Shown: positions 12,312 to 25,178, counted from the stretch's first letter. The stretch: DNA of 64,000 bases from Lycocorax pyrrhopterus obiensis (GCA_014706295.1 JACSVZ010000008.1:2367376-2431375); one strand, 5' to 3'. Made by a program: numbers and translations. The notes: generated by a model from the letters alone, not told the origin.

Positions 12312-13008
12312 GCCCCCAGGTATGGGCAGCCCAAACAACACCTTTATTTTAAAAGAGATTTTTACAAATTCTGTGATTATCCCACAGCTCTGGGGATTTC
12401 AAATCTAAGATATAGAGGAGATGTAGACGGAGGGGTTTGATAAACTGAAGCACTCGGCCGCTCCGGTGAGCCCTGCACAGGAGCCAGATCTGTGAGCGCT
12501 GCTCTGTTCCTCCCTAGACCAAGATGAGAAACGAAAACACGCTGCTGTTCATCTCAGAAAGTGCGCTAATAGAACCAAAGCATAATCCACAATTTCTTGG
12601 CTGTCCGTGCCCCCTGGAGACAGCTGCGGTCCCATTGATGCCTCTGTCACAGTAAATGCCACTACAGGAGCCCTTAGGGAAAGGCCAGGCAGCATTTGAA
12701 AAAACTGCAGTAACCACACCTCAGAGATACCTTTTAAGAGCCTTTTACCTTCAACTAGAACTCTTTTGTCAGCAAAACAGAACAGAACTTGGTGCTTTTT
12801 GTATCTCTTCGTATATTTCCTCGTTATTCATCGCACAGGCTCCTCTGAGCGTGAGCTGATGTCTGTGTGTTTGCCCTAAAAAGCATTGCCATTTTCAACC
12901 ACCAGCGATTTGAGTGTTACTCACTGGATTAGCGTTGTAGTTGCTCCAGGTATTTGCTTTGCAGGATGACTCACAGAGCCACTGATTGTCTGAAGGTGGA
13001 CAATTGAA
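12312..13008. other. Unique non-coding DNA
   Basis: No gene or identifiable repeat seen between the LTR element and the CR1 tail. Confidence 0.45.
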
Positions 13009-13044
13009 TAACCCCTTTCAATGACCTGACCCCTTTCAATGACC
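13009..13044. repeat. 18-bp tandem duplication
   Basis: ACCCCTTTCAATGACCTG occurs twice in perfect tandem, immediately upstream of a CR1 tail fragment. Confidence 0.85.
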
Positions 13045-13096
13045 TGCACACAAGACCACTTCTGTGAGGTGGTGCCAGTGAAGCCACTCATGTCAG

Positions 13097-13151
13097 CGGG
13101 TGGAACCAGCTGATCTTTGAGGTCCCTTCCAAGCCAAACCATTCTGTGATA
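13097..13151 (+). mobile_element. CR1 3' tail, very short (plus)
   Basis: About 55 bp: GGGTGGAACCAGCTGATCTT, then TGAGGTCCCTTCCAAGCCA and AACCATTCTGTGAT. This is the extreme 3' end of a CR1 element, with one tail unit left. The wording differs from the common copies here, so it probably belongs to another CR1 subfamily. Confidence 0.75.
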
Positions 13152-14329
13152 ATGCACAGAAGTCCCAAGGGCAAGCACAGCCCATTGTTGTGGGGAAAAA
13201 TCAGTGCTCCGGGCTTAGCTGGTGACAGCCACTTCTGTTCCAGGGTAACTTCAACCCTCTTTGGGACATTTGCAGCTGGGGCAGCGTCTCTCTGTGCAAG
13301 GAGAGAGCATCAGGCAACCAAGAGGGAAAAATACTGTCATAAATTTTGAAGGTATTTCCCCCTCACCCAAATATTCCATGTGTGCAGTCCTTCGTAAGAT
13401 TAGCTGCTGTCCATGTTCCAAAGCACTTTTTTTAAGTAGTGGTGTTGGGCACTCATTCCTTTCCAGTGATACCGTACACAGAACACTCTGATTTATAACT
13501 AACTGGACAGAAGAACAAGTTCAGCACTCATTTCTTACCCAGCCTTCCACCCTCAGGAGCAGAGCCCCAGAAGACACTGTGATGGTAATCCAGGCACACA
13601 TGCTTAAATGCACACCAGCTGCAACACAGCCCTGAACTGGCAAAAGCTTTGAAATTAATTAAACATTATCCTTCAATTAACATCCCCAGAACACCACCAC
13701 AGCATTGTCACCTCCAGTGCCAGGTTTCATTAGGCTACAAACTAAGACAGTTGTGTTCCTTCAAAAGCAGAGGCAACTTCGAGGAACACTGAACAGCAGT
13801 GAAAGGAGTTTGCTGGGGAATCTCCCCTCAATGCACGGTATCCTTGCATCATGGGGTCTTTAATCCAGGCCTTCCCCCATTTCAGCAACCTCAAGAGCCT
13901 TTCTGTGCTGGAACACACAGCCCTCAGCCACTCTGGGTCCATCAAAACAGAGTTTCTACCTTCTCTGAGGTCTGGCTTGCGTGTCTGTTCCTTCTTTTCT
14001 CCAAAGTCACCACTGTAGCAGTGCCATTGGCTTTCCTCTTGCCTCCTTTACACACACCATCCTGGAGCCTGGCAAACCTCTCAAGGAAGGAAAATAAATG
14101 GTGCCAGGGAAGGAGCCCTCCTATCCCAGCCCATCTCCATGGGCAGTAGCCAGGACAGTGCTCTGCCATCAGGCAGCTGAGTTCCTTTTCTGTTCTCAAC
14201 CCCTGTTTGGCACAGAGCCTCCTCTGGCAGGGCTCAGTCTGCACACAGCAGATAAATCCCTGTGCTCCCCTCCCCGCTGAAGCTCTGCAGCTCCTTGGAG
14301 GAATTCCATGACAACAGGGGAGCCACCAC
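13152..14329. other. Unique non-coding DNA
   Basis: No recognised gene. Frames of 100-116 codons on opposite strands near 13799-14244 overlap and show no domain. I see no credible exon. Confidence 0.45.
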
Positions 14330-14655
14330 CTGGTGCTGAGCAGTGCTGAGGGGTGCTGGTGTCCAGCTGAGCTTGCAGCAGAGAGCTTTACCCAGAAGGA
14401 AGGAGACAGGGAGATGGCAGGTAGCGCCCAGCCCAGGGTGTCAAACCCCAGCTCTGGTTCTGCTTGCTGTCTGGGACCAGGGCATTAGCTCCACCAGAAG
14501 GGAAGTAAATCACATAATATCAGACCCGTGAAGTCCTGGAAGAGGTTATAAGGGAGGTTCTGGAGTTCCACAGAAGGAACAGATCAATAAAGCAAAACAT
14601 CTCTCTTTGATTTTGGCTCGCTGCAGAGAGCAGCAGATCTTTTCTTGAGGTGCCT
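14330..14655 (+). mobile_element. Possible LTR fragment (plus)
   Basis: A GC-rich upstream part is followed by a TATA-like GTTATAAGGG (14545-14554), then about 32 bp later an AATAAA (14586-14591), then TGATTTTGGCTCGCTGCAGA. That order and spacing resemble U3 promoter, R poly(A) signal and U5. I found no clear TG...CA ends and no target-site duplication. It could equally be chance promoter-like sequence. Confidence 0.3.
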
Positions 14656-17280
14656 CTTTCTACAATTCTAGATGCATGTAAGTTTTATTTACATGCGTTA
14701 CCAAGCTAACCAAATACCAACTTCTAAAATGTGAATCTTATCTTCATTTGAATGCATTTTCATTTAGCATTTTAATCTACATTTTCATTTCTCAGTTCAA
14801 GGAAAACAGTCGGCAATGTTATTTGAGAATGGAGTTCAAGCAAAAAAGCTTCTGCTTGCTTCACTGATTTTTCTTCTTAGCAGTGTTTCCTCAAGGATAT
14901 AGTGTATGGAATAATTAAATAATTAACCATTCTAAGACAATTTTCTGCTTAAATGACCATGCATTATATGTAACAGTCTTCTGTGTTTGCTTAGAGGTGA
15001 AACATAAATCTAGAGAGAAAAACATCTTAAAAGAACAGGATGACATAATTAATACCATCCTGTGGATCGTGTAGCCTCATGAAGGGTTTTACAGAAAAGA
15101 CTAGTGGAATGTTAGTCTGGGATTTCTCTTTTAAAGACTGATTCAACCGGGCAACATCACCAGCTTTTATAGAGCAGTGCTGCTCTGCAGACATCAATGG
15201 AAACATATCTGCTCTGTTCCTAAAATGAAAGAAGTGATAACTCCAAGAACCTACAGCACCTTTTGTTTGAAGTGAAACGTCAGCTCTTCTATTAACTTCA
15301 CAAAATCCCTTCAAAAGTGAATTCAAATTTAACAGGATTATCATACTCATTTCAGGGCTCATTAGGAAAATTCCACTAACTGTATTAGTGATATTGACAG
15401 CTGATACTCAGCTTAATATTTGTTAACTCATCTTAAATAAAATTAGGGTTTGTGGTCCATTCTGGGAAGGTCTCATATATTTTCTAAACAGATTCTTCCA
15501 GAGGAATTTTATAAATACAAAAAGCCACTGGGATTAAAAAAATAATAAGTTTGGGTTTAATCACCTTTAAATAGAGTTCACTTCCTCCAAAGGCCTCAGA
15601 TACAAAGAGACAGGAAAAATTTCATTTAATGACCTATGATGCAGTATATGTCAAATTAGGTATAGCCCTTCCTATTCTTTCATCCAATTTACTCTAAACA
15701 ATCATTCCATAGTTATTACATTTTTAGGTTATATGAACAGAGAAAGAAATCAAAGAGCACAGTTCTTTGTCCCTAACAACAACAAAACCACCACAAAAAC
15801 CCCAAGGTGCCATGATCTCCCAAACTATCACAAGTAAAGTTGCAAATAACAATTTCCCTAATGTGCTTTTCACCAGTTATTCTACATCCTTAGAATATTC
15901 AGTTTGCAGCCATTTCTTAATCTCACAGGCTATTATGATCTACTTTCCATTCTGTATCACCATGGATATCTTATCATCACAAATTATCCTGCCACATCAT
16001 TAACACCAAATGTTCCAATACAGTAAAATTACCTCGTCTTTAGCCTCTACCTTTTAATCAGCAAACGAGGTCAGCTTGACCTTCTGGGGTACCCAAAGCC
16101 CTTCTGCATTCATTTGCATCAAGCAATAAGTCTACTTTTTGATTCTGCAAATCTAAAACTCCTCCATGGGGCGACTGAGTTGATCCCTGTGCTCAGTGCA
16201 ACACTTAGAACAGGCTGCAGCTTTAGAGTTCATTTTGGTTTTGGTACCATTATTCCTCTATTAAATGAAAGGTTTGTTGCTAAAGCAAATGAGACAATTC
16301 TGTTGGCGACATCTGAATTTTAGGTCTGTTTTGTCTTTCTGACTGCAGGGGTGCAGGGTGGGATAATTTTGCTGTTTCAAGCACCATGAAGCACTTTCCA
16401 TCATCAAGCAACAAGTCCTGTCTAGGAAAAAAAAAAGAATATTTGTGATCATGCTGAGCATAATTATTTCACTGCCAGATATAAAGACTACATGTTTCTC
16501 TAACTTTTTTTTTTTTTTGGTTGTGGAGTGCTGATATTTGTCCGCCACAAGCAAATGGAGGTGATACAATTGAAAAGGCACATCTGCTGCTAGTAAGTGT
16601 AGCAAGGAAGACCAACACTCATTAGGTCTATTTTTTTTAAGTTGATATTTGTAAAACCAAGGTTAGGACAAGTGTTTTTTTCAAGATAGGAACTGTCAAG
16701 TGTTGAAGTCCTTTAAAAAAATCCCTCAGGAGGCTGTTCAGGGATCCCGGTGCCACAAGGCAGAGAAATGGTCACAAAGTTTACTGGGACACCCAGCCTT
16801 AGTGGAGTCAACACCAGCTGGAAAACTTTGGTATTTTCACCCTCTTTCTGTTTAAAAGGCTCTTTCCTCACCCTACAATCACATCACAAATTATGCTGAT
16901 GAGGTCTGACCACACATCTTCGCATCTTTGGTCCTTTTTGACAGAGCTCCTGGGATTCATTTACATTTTCTAGGTTTGGGTATCATGAGTGGTTTGTAGT
17001 CATTGTGCAATGCAACTCCTTCATTTGAATTCTGCTCCTCCTCCTCCAACACTCATGATTCCACCTGAAATTGTTTTTATTCCCGAAAGTAACACCCTTG
17101 AATTGTGTACTACTGAACTACAGCCTATTTACATTATTCCAGTCATTCCATTTCAACAATTTTCTTCTCAGAAAAGTATAGAAATACACGAAAGGAAACC
17201 CCTGACTGGCCCATTACAATCATTCAAGACATTATGACTCAAGGTTGGTCAGCCAGAAATTAAATCTGTGCTGAATTTTA
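14656..17280. other. AT-rich unique non-coding DNA
   Basis: No gene seen. Frames are short. There is a T12 run at about 16507, and multiple TAATTA-type AT motifs that are uninformative on their own. Confidence 0.5.
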
Positions 17281-17650
17281 GGATCATTGAATCATGGAAT
17301 GGTTTGGGTTGGAAGGACCTTAAAGCCCATCCAGTGCCACCCCCTGCCATGGGCAGGGACACCTTCCACTGTCCCAGGCTGCTCCAAGCCCCAATGTCCA
17401 ACCTGGCCTTGGACACTGCCAGGGATCCAGGGGCAACCACAGCTGCTCTGGGCACCCTGTGCCAGGGCCTGCCCACCCTCCCAGGGAACAATTCCTTCCC
17501 AATATCCCATCTGGCACTTGGAAGCCATTCCCTGTGTCCTGTCCCTCCAGTTCCTGCTGCAGGGTCCCTCTCCAGTTTTCCTGTAGCCCCTTCAGACCCT
17601 GGAAGGTGCTGTGAGGTCGCCACAAAACCTTCTCTTGTCCAGGCTGAATT
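17281..17650 (-). mobile_element. CR1 LINE 3' fragment (minus)
   Basis: On the plus strand the copy starts with the tail side, ATCATTGAATCATGGAATGG, then TTTGGGTTGGAAGGACC, the shared block (GGGCAGGGACACCTTCCAC ...), and continues into the upstream part, GTAGCCCCTTCAGACCCTGG followed by AACCTTCTCTTGTCCAGGCT. It is therefore minus-strand and about 370 bp long, extending further 5' than most copies here. The three overlapping open frames of 78-149 codons are CR1 noise. Confidence 0.93.
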
Positions 17651-20600
17651 CTGTCTCAGTTTCTGTTTATCTCAGGTTTTTAAGTCTCCTCCCCAGCAGG
17701 GTTTGGATGATGATTGAAGTCGCAATCAAATACAATTACAAATTCCTGATGGGCCAGAAATGGTTTCTTTAGTCACGCTGAGAAATGGCAGAACAACGTG
17801 GAAAATTTGCAGCCAGAAAGGAATTTTTGGAAGAACAATGTCGTCAATCCAAAATGGATGTCCAAAGTGGAAGTTCCACCTCTGCCTTAATTACAACATC
17901 ATTACTTGGATGCCACACTTGGCTGGGTCATGTCACCGAGCCATGTTTCAAGCCTTGGGAGCAGCAGACTCAGGGCGAGTACAGAATGCTATGACTTTCA
18001 TTTAGCATTCTGCACTTGAGCAAAAATTAAAAGGTCATCTCTTCAGCTTCTCGGGAAAAAGACTGATCACAGCATGACTCGGGGCGTCCTGGAACAAATA
18101 GGAGCAACTTAATGTTGACAAGTTCATTTATCTTTTGGCGAATTCTACCAATGAAAATGTACCTATGAAGGGGATTGTTCATTGAAAGAAAGGCGGCATG
18201 TTTTGTTTTTCAGCCAGGATGAGTTTTGTTCATAACCAGTGGCAGCAAAGAATTTAAATGCCACCTGAGATGTCCAATTTTAGCTGTGAAAAATAAAGTT
18301 ACATCACTTTGGAACTTGAAAACAGCATTTCTTCTTTGGCCCCTGGGTTTGGAGAGAAAGCGATGAAGCCTTGCCAAGCTCATGGCAAACCCCAAGTCCT
18401 ACCAGGGTTCAGACTGACATCAGGGATAGATTCAGTCGTGAAGTCAAATGATTTTGTGGTTTGAAATTCCTTGCTTAACTCCTGTTCACTTTTCTCTTGG
18501 ATTTGCTCTGGAGCATGGAGTTGTCATTATCCCAGAGTCACGTAAAAAGAATGACATTTCTTAAAACTCCAGATAAAAGCATTTTCTTAGCAATTGTAAC
18601 AAAAATATCTGGATGTGTTCCCAAGAAGATTCATGACCATGATTTGTATCTGTTTATCACTGATAAAGAGAAGAACTCACAAACAATAAATTAAAATAAT
18701 ACAAATTAACACCGTATGTTCTCAGGTTACAGTAATTGCTTTTTAGCTGTAGACTGCCTGTAAAATATCTGCGAATCTTAAAAAGAAAATCTTTAGTAAT
18801 CCTTAAAACTCTTTAAAATGCCCCTTTTTGGTGTTTGGCATTTTTCTTTTCTCATTTCTGATGCACACACGAGTTTGTTCCAAAAATGAATGCCTGTCAC
18901 AAAGAACACAAATGCTAAGCAGGCTTGGAACTACTCAAAAAGAGCCTATATTGCTGAAGAAATATCTGTTCCATTGGCAAGTTAGACTTTGTGAAGGAAC
19001 TGGAATATCGAGCTGTCTGACTAACAGAAAGGAAGATGGATGACTCTTCCTGATTTAGATGCTTGAAACCTACTTCTGCTCAAAAGGGAATATAATCAAT
19101 TTGAGAAAGAGTTGCCTCCAACACTGGGAACACTTTATCATAAATAGTAGATTGCATTTGAACTTTACTTGAGTGTTTTAAAGGTATTATTAGAGCTTCA
19201 CCTTCAAAATGAATAACAGTTTATTTGTGCAGTTACTCAGGGAAACGGGTTGAGATACCCACTTTAAATAATATTCTGTCCTGTCCTTGACACCCCACTT
19301 TTTCTATTTATTATTAGCTCGGTTAATTACTCATTTAATTTGTCCCTCTTTATGCCCAGAGGCAGCAGGGTGAATGCACCTGGAGGGCAAGGAGCAAGCA
19401 TGAGCTCAGACTCCCCTCTCCAGGCGAGGAGCTCCAGAGGGACCATCAGGGAAGCACTTGTTGAGCTTCCAACCTTCCCCTGCTCATCCAGAGCCTTCGG
19501 GAAGGAACCCTGGTGCTCCAGGGAGTGTCCTTGAAGGTCACACCCTGAGAGAAGGGGCTCTGTCCTGGAATGGGATCATTAGTTCCAACCCTCCAGTTGG
19601 TGACTCCTGAGGGCTCAGAACTTCCACTCTGTAAATTCAATTAAGATCTGGCACTAAGCCCTTTCAGAAGGAAACCTATCCAGGATATCAGATCCAAAGG
19701 GCAATCCCAGCCATGAGGTTACGAGCAGCCCAGAACTCTCTGTAGCTATTTGGAATTTTTCCCCTGCATTTCAGCTGAAATTTTCTGATTTTTTTCTGTA
19801 TTTCAGATGTAACAGTGGCCAGAAGGTGAGATGCAGGAATCACAGGTTGTTACTCCTACAGGGTGTTCTGGAAGAACTTACACTGCTCTACAAACATCCA
19901 GTCTGAAAAATTCCATGTAATTTACAACCAACATTCACACACATGTGGGTTTTTCATACTGTTGATGGGGTTTTTAACAGAATAAAATTATCTAATAATT
20001 TAACTGCCAAAAATCAAAATCCATCTGTATTTTGATGCCATTTAAATGGCTTTATGTATAACCCAGCCCTGGATTTAACTCCTATAAGGTCTACATCTCA
20101 TTTGCTAACAGCATTCAGTATGGGAAATAAATCTGGATGCTCAGTTCCTTTTTGAACTTGGCATGTGTGCATGTATCAGCTTCCAAAACCTGTGCCTTAG
20201 TTCTTTGTTTCAGAAACAGAGATCTAGATCAGAAACATCAGCTTTCTTACAGAGCAACAAATATTAAGTTAATAAAAGTTAATATTTTTTTATATTTTCC
20301 CATTGTGCTTAAATATCTTTGTGCTCAGTACAAGTCATATTTAAATTATTTTAAGCACAGTTATGTTTAATACCTATGGAAGTAGCATTGGTGTAAAATT
20401 ATATCAATGACAGGAAGAAGCCATGCAGGAAAAAAATGAAGAGCAAAGTTAAGACAGACAAATATCAAGGACTGTTTTTGTTCCCTAAATGCTCTAAAAT
20501 ACTTCATTAAATATGCAGCAGAAAACAACGAACTTCTGTAATCATGAAATATGGTGGAACTTCTAGGGCTGCTAAAAGCCAGAGCATTATTTTTTATTTA

Positions 20601-23600
20601 AAATATAACCAATTTGCACTGAAACAATACATTTGTAAAATCCATGGTTTCCATACTGTAGCCTTTCACTTTCATGCAGAGCTCCCCCTGGCCTCAGGAT
20701 AACAGCATTTGCATATTTTGCTGATTTTTCACATCCACAATTTCCAACTCCAAGCACTTAATTGGTTTTTGAAAAAAAGAAAGCAATACACAGTAAGAAA
20801 TACCAGACTACACAGGGTGGGCAGCATCCACTGAAAAGGGGAATTTCTTGGGGATTTTTCCCCTCACTTCACTGTAGACCTTTCGAGGGTCCTTGGGAAT
20901 ATTTCATGCATCTCTTCCTTTGAGCATATTCTCCTAAATTTCATTTCAATGTGCAGCCACCAAGTAAGAGCTGTTCAGGGCAGCGATGCAGACGGATGCA
21001 GCAGGGACTGCTTTCCCAAAATTTCCCTGCATGAACAGGCAGGCAAGAGGAGAATGGAAAATATCAGGAACGGCACGAACAGCTCTCCATGGCTTGCTCC
21101 CAGCTAGGCTGACGTGCTGGAAACTCCTCCTTCTGCAGGACACTGGGATCTCTGGCCCCTGCACGGAATTGCCACAGGATCACCTCTCTCCATAGTTTTG
21201 AGTGTTTAAAACATTTTTAGAATTTTTTTATTATTATTATTTTGTTAAAATTGTCAAGCATTAGAGATACCTGGACACAAAAAAACCCAGGAACATGCGG
21301 ACAAGCGTGGAGGCTTTGTGAAGAAAAATCAGGTTACAGCATCCCTAGTTTGCTAAGCTTTTTCCTACACACTTGCAAGGCTGGCTGGACTAACCCAGTA
21401 TTCCCAGAGAACTCCCAGGAGAGGAATGGAAGGCCAGGAGAATGAAAAGAGCACACACAGAACCAAAACCTCTTTAAAAAGGGAAACCTGCACAAAAACC
21501 TGCAGGCAAGGGTTCATTATCAACAGATCCATACCAAAGTGGAGAGGACTCTGGCAGAGTTCTGCAGGATCCAGCCCATGGCCAGCACTATTCCATACTT
21601 GGGTGTTAATTCCTTGCAGGACAGCTTTTAGCAAGCAGGCTGCAAGAAAGCAGAATTCTAAAGCTCTGTGGGCAGGCAGCAGCTCCTGACTTCACCTGAG
21701 GAATAACCAGTCAGGGTGCAGGCTCTGGGGAATTCCCGAGGGGCACAAAATGAGCCAGACTCAGCAGTGCCACACTGGAGAAGAAAATCCCAGAGAATGC
21801 AGATGAGACCTGGAACAAGAGCACAGGCTGCTGCACACATCCAGTCTGTTCTGGGCCACTCACCTTGGAGACCTCTGCACCATCCTTAGAGAAAGAGATG
21901 AACCAAAGCACAGAAAACATGACAGATCAAAAAGGAGGGAAGGAATAGGAGCCTAAGCCTACAGAGCAGCACCATGATTTCCAAATATATGGGAGTTCAC
22001 CATAAAGAAGATAGAAATAATCTGTTTTCCCTATTTATAGCTGATAAAACAAGAAGTCATGGATTGAAATTAGGTTCAGGCTGGAGTTCAGCATATGGTC
22101 CATGGGGAAAGCTTTCATGACAGCCTGGAGAAACAGCTGTCAAGACTATTTTAAGAAGTTGTCTTCTTTGTCCTTCCCCATCCTACAGCTCTGAACTATG
22201 AGAAAGGTTAAGCTGTGATAAATGATATCACTACCTCAGTGCTGTTAATGTGAATTTGGGGGGTGTGTCTGTGAAAAATGATGCTGTCTGGTTGCAGTGT
22301 AGTACTCTAACACAGAATGTGTACTAACACGTATTTCGAAAACTATAATGAAAACTACCACAATAAGAGTATGAGAAACCAGGAGGCTGGAAAGTGATAA
22401 GAATGTTCTCAATACGAAAAAAATTTTATTACCTAAGTATTTGGATCCAGATGAACTATGTCTTCATTATGTCCTCTATTCTGTAAGACAGACATTTTGA
22501 TTTTAAAAACATTTTCTAATGCTATGCCATCATTCTCCTTTTCCAAATCATGACAGTGTCTCACGAACAGCTTTTACCTCACTGCTGAAGTGCTAAACGT
22601 TATGGAGATGTGTCCTTAAGAACAATGCCTTCCTTGGGGTGCAAATGAATCCTGCTGTGCTGCTGAGCGGGCTGGAGCATCATCCCATGGTCAGGGAGTG
22701 CTGGGGCTGTTCTTACACACAGTCTGCGCTTAACTCTGGCCTCGGAGGGGTCAGGGCCAGAACAAACTGGCTGAAAAGAATCCTCTGAAAGTTTCAAAGG
22801 CAAAAAGACTCTCTCACACCTTTTTGAAAAGCGGCAGGGATAATCCAAGAGATAATTATGGAATACCTGCAGTCCATTCTCTCAGGATGACAGCTTGAAG
22901 CTGGGACCTGCAGAGCCCATTCACACCACTGCTCTCAGACACAAAGTCTGGCCCTTGATGAATTTCATCGGAATATTTCAAGTGAGAGTGTAGCTGGAGG
23001 TGGGAACATTCGTCATCACCCAGTTACAGTGTGGTAGTGGGGAAAGAAAAAGGGGAAGATGGAACAGACATCCCTGAAAATCCTGCTGTGGCTGTATAAC
23101 TGTGTGACATTATTAGAAAGATGCCTAAAATGAGTTATGGAACTAATTAAGGAAATATAAAAGCCATGGATAAAAAGTTCCTGGTTAAGTATAATTGATA
23201 GTACAAATCTAATTGGAAAGGTTAACAAGCTCTTGAAAATTGTTGAATCAAGTACAGACTGATGTTTTTAATATAATTATATACAGCTAACAGATGGTAA
23301 AGTCCTTTTTATTACATTGTCAGCTATTAGATTTTCACTTCTAAAGCAAATAACTGAATTATACTACAGGTGTGTATAAAATATGTTATTTTAAAAGATT
23401 TTTCAGTTTTCTAACATCTGTATGTACCAATCCAATGCATAAAATTTACCATTTATAAAAATCTGAAAGAGAAGATTTAAATAAGAATTCAGAATATTTC
23501 ACTCCCCCTTCTAAAACAACCTTATTTTAGATCTTAATTAAAAGCTTGATTAGCTTTATGAATTACATAATTTTAAGTATGCAAATATCTTTTCAGACCA

Positions 23601-24044
23601 ACTGAGAATTAGAAGAAGATTAAAAAAACAAAGCAGCAGGGAAAAAACTAGTCTTAATTCAACAGTTCTACTTCCAAAAAGCCACTGAAAAATTAAATTT
23701 AAAATGCCAGACAATATATCAGATCCACCAATTCAGAAAAATGAGGAGAGAGGTGATTACCTCATTCCTAAACCCTGCAGTCTGTATCTGATAGCTACTT
23801 TATCTGGGTTCTGAAAATCCCTGAATTAAAAGTCATTACTTACTTTGGTATTTTTAAAACAAAGCTTCATATAAGATTCAGAGTTCTGGCTCCCGTTGTG
23901 CTGCTTCCACTACTGAATTACAAATTCTACAGACTTCTTATATATCAACCCAAAATTTTAGAGAGTTCAGGATTCACAGATGAAGCGTTGCAATAACAAG
24001 GTAGTTTTCTCATTATGGTCAATGAGATTTCAGTATCTGAGAAC
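17651..24044. other. Long unique non-coding stretch
   Basis: About 6.4 kb with no recognised gene, RNA gene or mobile element. It alternates between AT-rich parts (18500-20800, 23000-23950) and slightly GC-richer parts (19340-19640, 20950-21900). Open frames stay below 90 codons. There may be old diverged repeats or conserved non-coding elements, which I cannot judge without alignment. Confidence 0.5.
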
Positions 24045-24246
24045 ACCTCCAGGGAAGCCAGAGAGGGACTTTTCACCAGGAACTGCAGTGACGGGATAAC
24101 GGGGAATGGCTTCCCAGTGCCAGAGGGCAGGGATGGATGGGATATTGGGCAGGAATTGTTCCCTGGGAGGGTGGGCAGGCCCTGGCACAGGGTGCCCAGA
24201 GAAGCTGTGGCTGCCCCTGGATCCCTGGCAGTGCCCAAGGCCAGGC
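24045..24246 (+). mobile_element. CR1 LINE, left part, split by an LTR (plus)
   Basis: GGAAGCCAGAGAGGGACTTT through CCTGGCACAGGGTGCCCAG to CAGTGCCCAAGGCCAGG is CR1 3' UTR in plus orientation. It breaks off abruptly inside the conserved block at 24246 and resumes at about 24846 in the same orientation. The intervening 599 bp is an LTR. The two parts are one CR1 insertion. Confidence 0.92.
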
Positions 24247-24437
24247 TGTGCTGCGGTGCTATCGCTGTCCCAGCACCGGGCAATGTCCCACCTGCCCCAG
24301 AGAGGAGGGTGGAGGCCGATTGCAGCGCAGGAGGGCAGGGGAAGCTCCAGCTCGGGTTCGCCTTGCCCACCGATGGTAAAGTGCACGAAGGAGGCAGGAA
24401 TGAAGCAGAGGGACTTCCTCGTGAGGGCAGGGAAGGG

Positions 24438-24443
24438 TTTATT
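24438..24443 (-). promoter_or_regulatory. LTR poly(A) signal AATAAA
   Basis: Minus-strand AATAAA in the context CTCCAATAAACCC, a typical LTR R-region signal. Confidence 0.7.
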
Positions 24444-24493
24444 GGAGAATAAAAACCCACGAAGAAAGCTGAGAAAGTGGGGCTGGCGTGGGG

Positions 24494-24500
24494 TTTTATA
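24494..24500 (-). promoter_or_regulatory. LTR TATA box
   Basis: Minus-strand TATAAAA in the context GGGGTATAAAACCCC, about 345 bp from the LTR start and upstream of the poly(A) signal. The core is intact. Confidence 0.7.
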
Positions 24501-24845
24501 CCCCTACATAATGGGCATGGAAAACACCTAATAACCAATAAAATATCAGTTAGGGGGTGTTACAAGGGCGGGGAGAAGGGATTAGGGCAAATGGGAGAAG
24601 GAGTGGGGGGAGAGGAGTAACAGGGGCCAATCAACTACCGAGTAACATAGAACTTTCTGGAGAAATAACCAAATATGAACCATAAGGGGAGGGGAGGGCA
24701 GCAGCCAATGGTCAGCGTGTTTTACACAGCCTTTTGGGTGCTCACTGTACCTTCGAGCCCTTGAGCTGTGGAGGCAACAAACCAATGGACCTGTTGGTCT
24801 GCTTGGTCCAGCTGACCATGGCTCTGGCCATGGCTCACCACAACA

Positions 24846-24977
24846 AGGTTGGATGGGGCTTGGAGCAGCCTGGGATAGCAAAAGGTGTCCCTTCCCATGG
24901 CAGGGGTGGGATGGGATGGGCTTTGATGCTGCTTCCCCACCCAAACCTTTCTGTGATTCTGTGATTCTATGATTTAC
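24846..24977 (+). mobile_element. CR1 LINE, right part of the split copy (plus)
   Basis: Resumes at AGGTTGGATGGGGCTTGGA, runs through GCAAAAGGTGTCCCTTCCC, and ends TTTCTGTGATTCTGTGATTC TATGATTTA with the octamer tail. This is the 3' end of the CR1 begun at 24045. Confidence 0.92.
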
Positions 24978-25069
24978 TAAAAAGGGGAGTCCGGGAATTT
25001 ATTCTTATACCTATCAGACAAAATTGATTTAGTCCAAACTGAATTTGGAATTTACACCATGCAGGACTC

Positions 25070-25178
25070 ATCGCAGAATCCCAGAATGGTTTGGGTTGGA
25101 AGGGACTCTAACGCCCATCTCAGTCCACCCCCTGCCATGGGCAGGGACACCTTCCACTAGACCGGGCTGCTCAAGTCC
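25070..25178 (-). mobile_element. CR1 LINE 3' tail (minus)
   Basis: CGCAGAATCCCAGAATGGTT, TGGGTTGGAAGGGACTC and GGGCAGGGACACCTTCCACT, ending CGGGCTGCTCAAGTCC. It is about 110 bp, minus orientation, strongly 5'-truncated, and lies about 90 bp from the previous CR1 in the opposite orientation. Confidence 0.9.

Larger units (their letters stand above)
24247..24845 (-). mobile_element. Solo LTR nested inside a CR1 (minus)
   Basis: The insert is 599 bp. On the minus strand it begins TGTTGTGGTGAGCC and ends CGCAGCACA (TG...CA). It carries a textbook TATAAAA (plus 24494-24500), then AATAAA (plus 24438-24443) about 56 bp downstream, and a U5-like tail of about 190 bp. The flanks are AGGC and AGGT, consistent with a 4-bp target-site duplication with one substitution. 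A 4-bp duplication is typical of gammaretrovirus-like (class I) ERVs, so I favour ERV1. There is no internal sequence, so recombination between two LTRs probably left a solo copy. The 118- to 197-codon frames on both strands here are chance frames through the LTR and CR1. Confidence 0.85.

Noticed and set aside
23945..24538. 197-codon minus frame and overlapping plus frames
   Set aside because: They cross a CR1/LTR junction, so they join two unrelated mobile elements.
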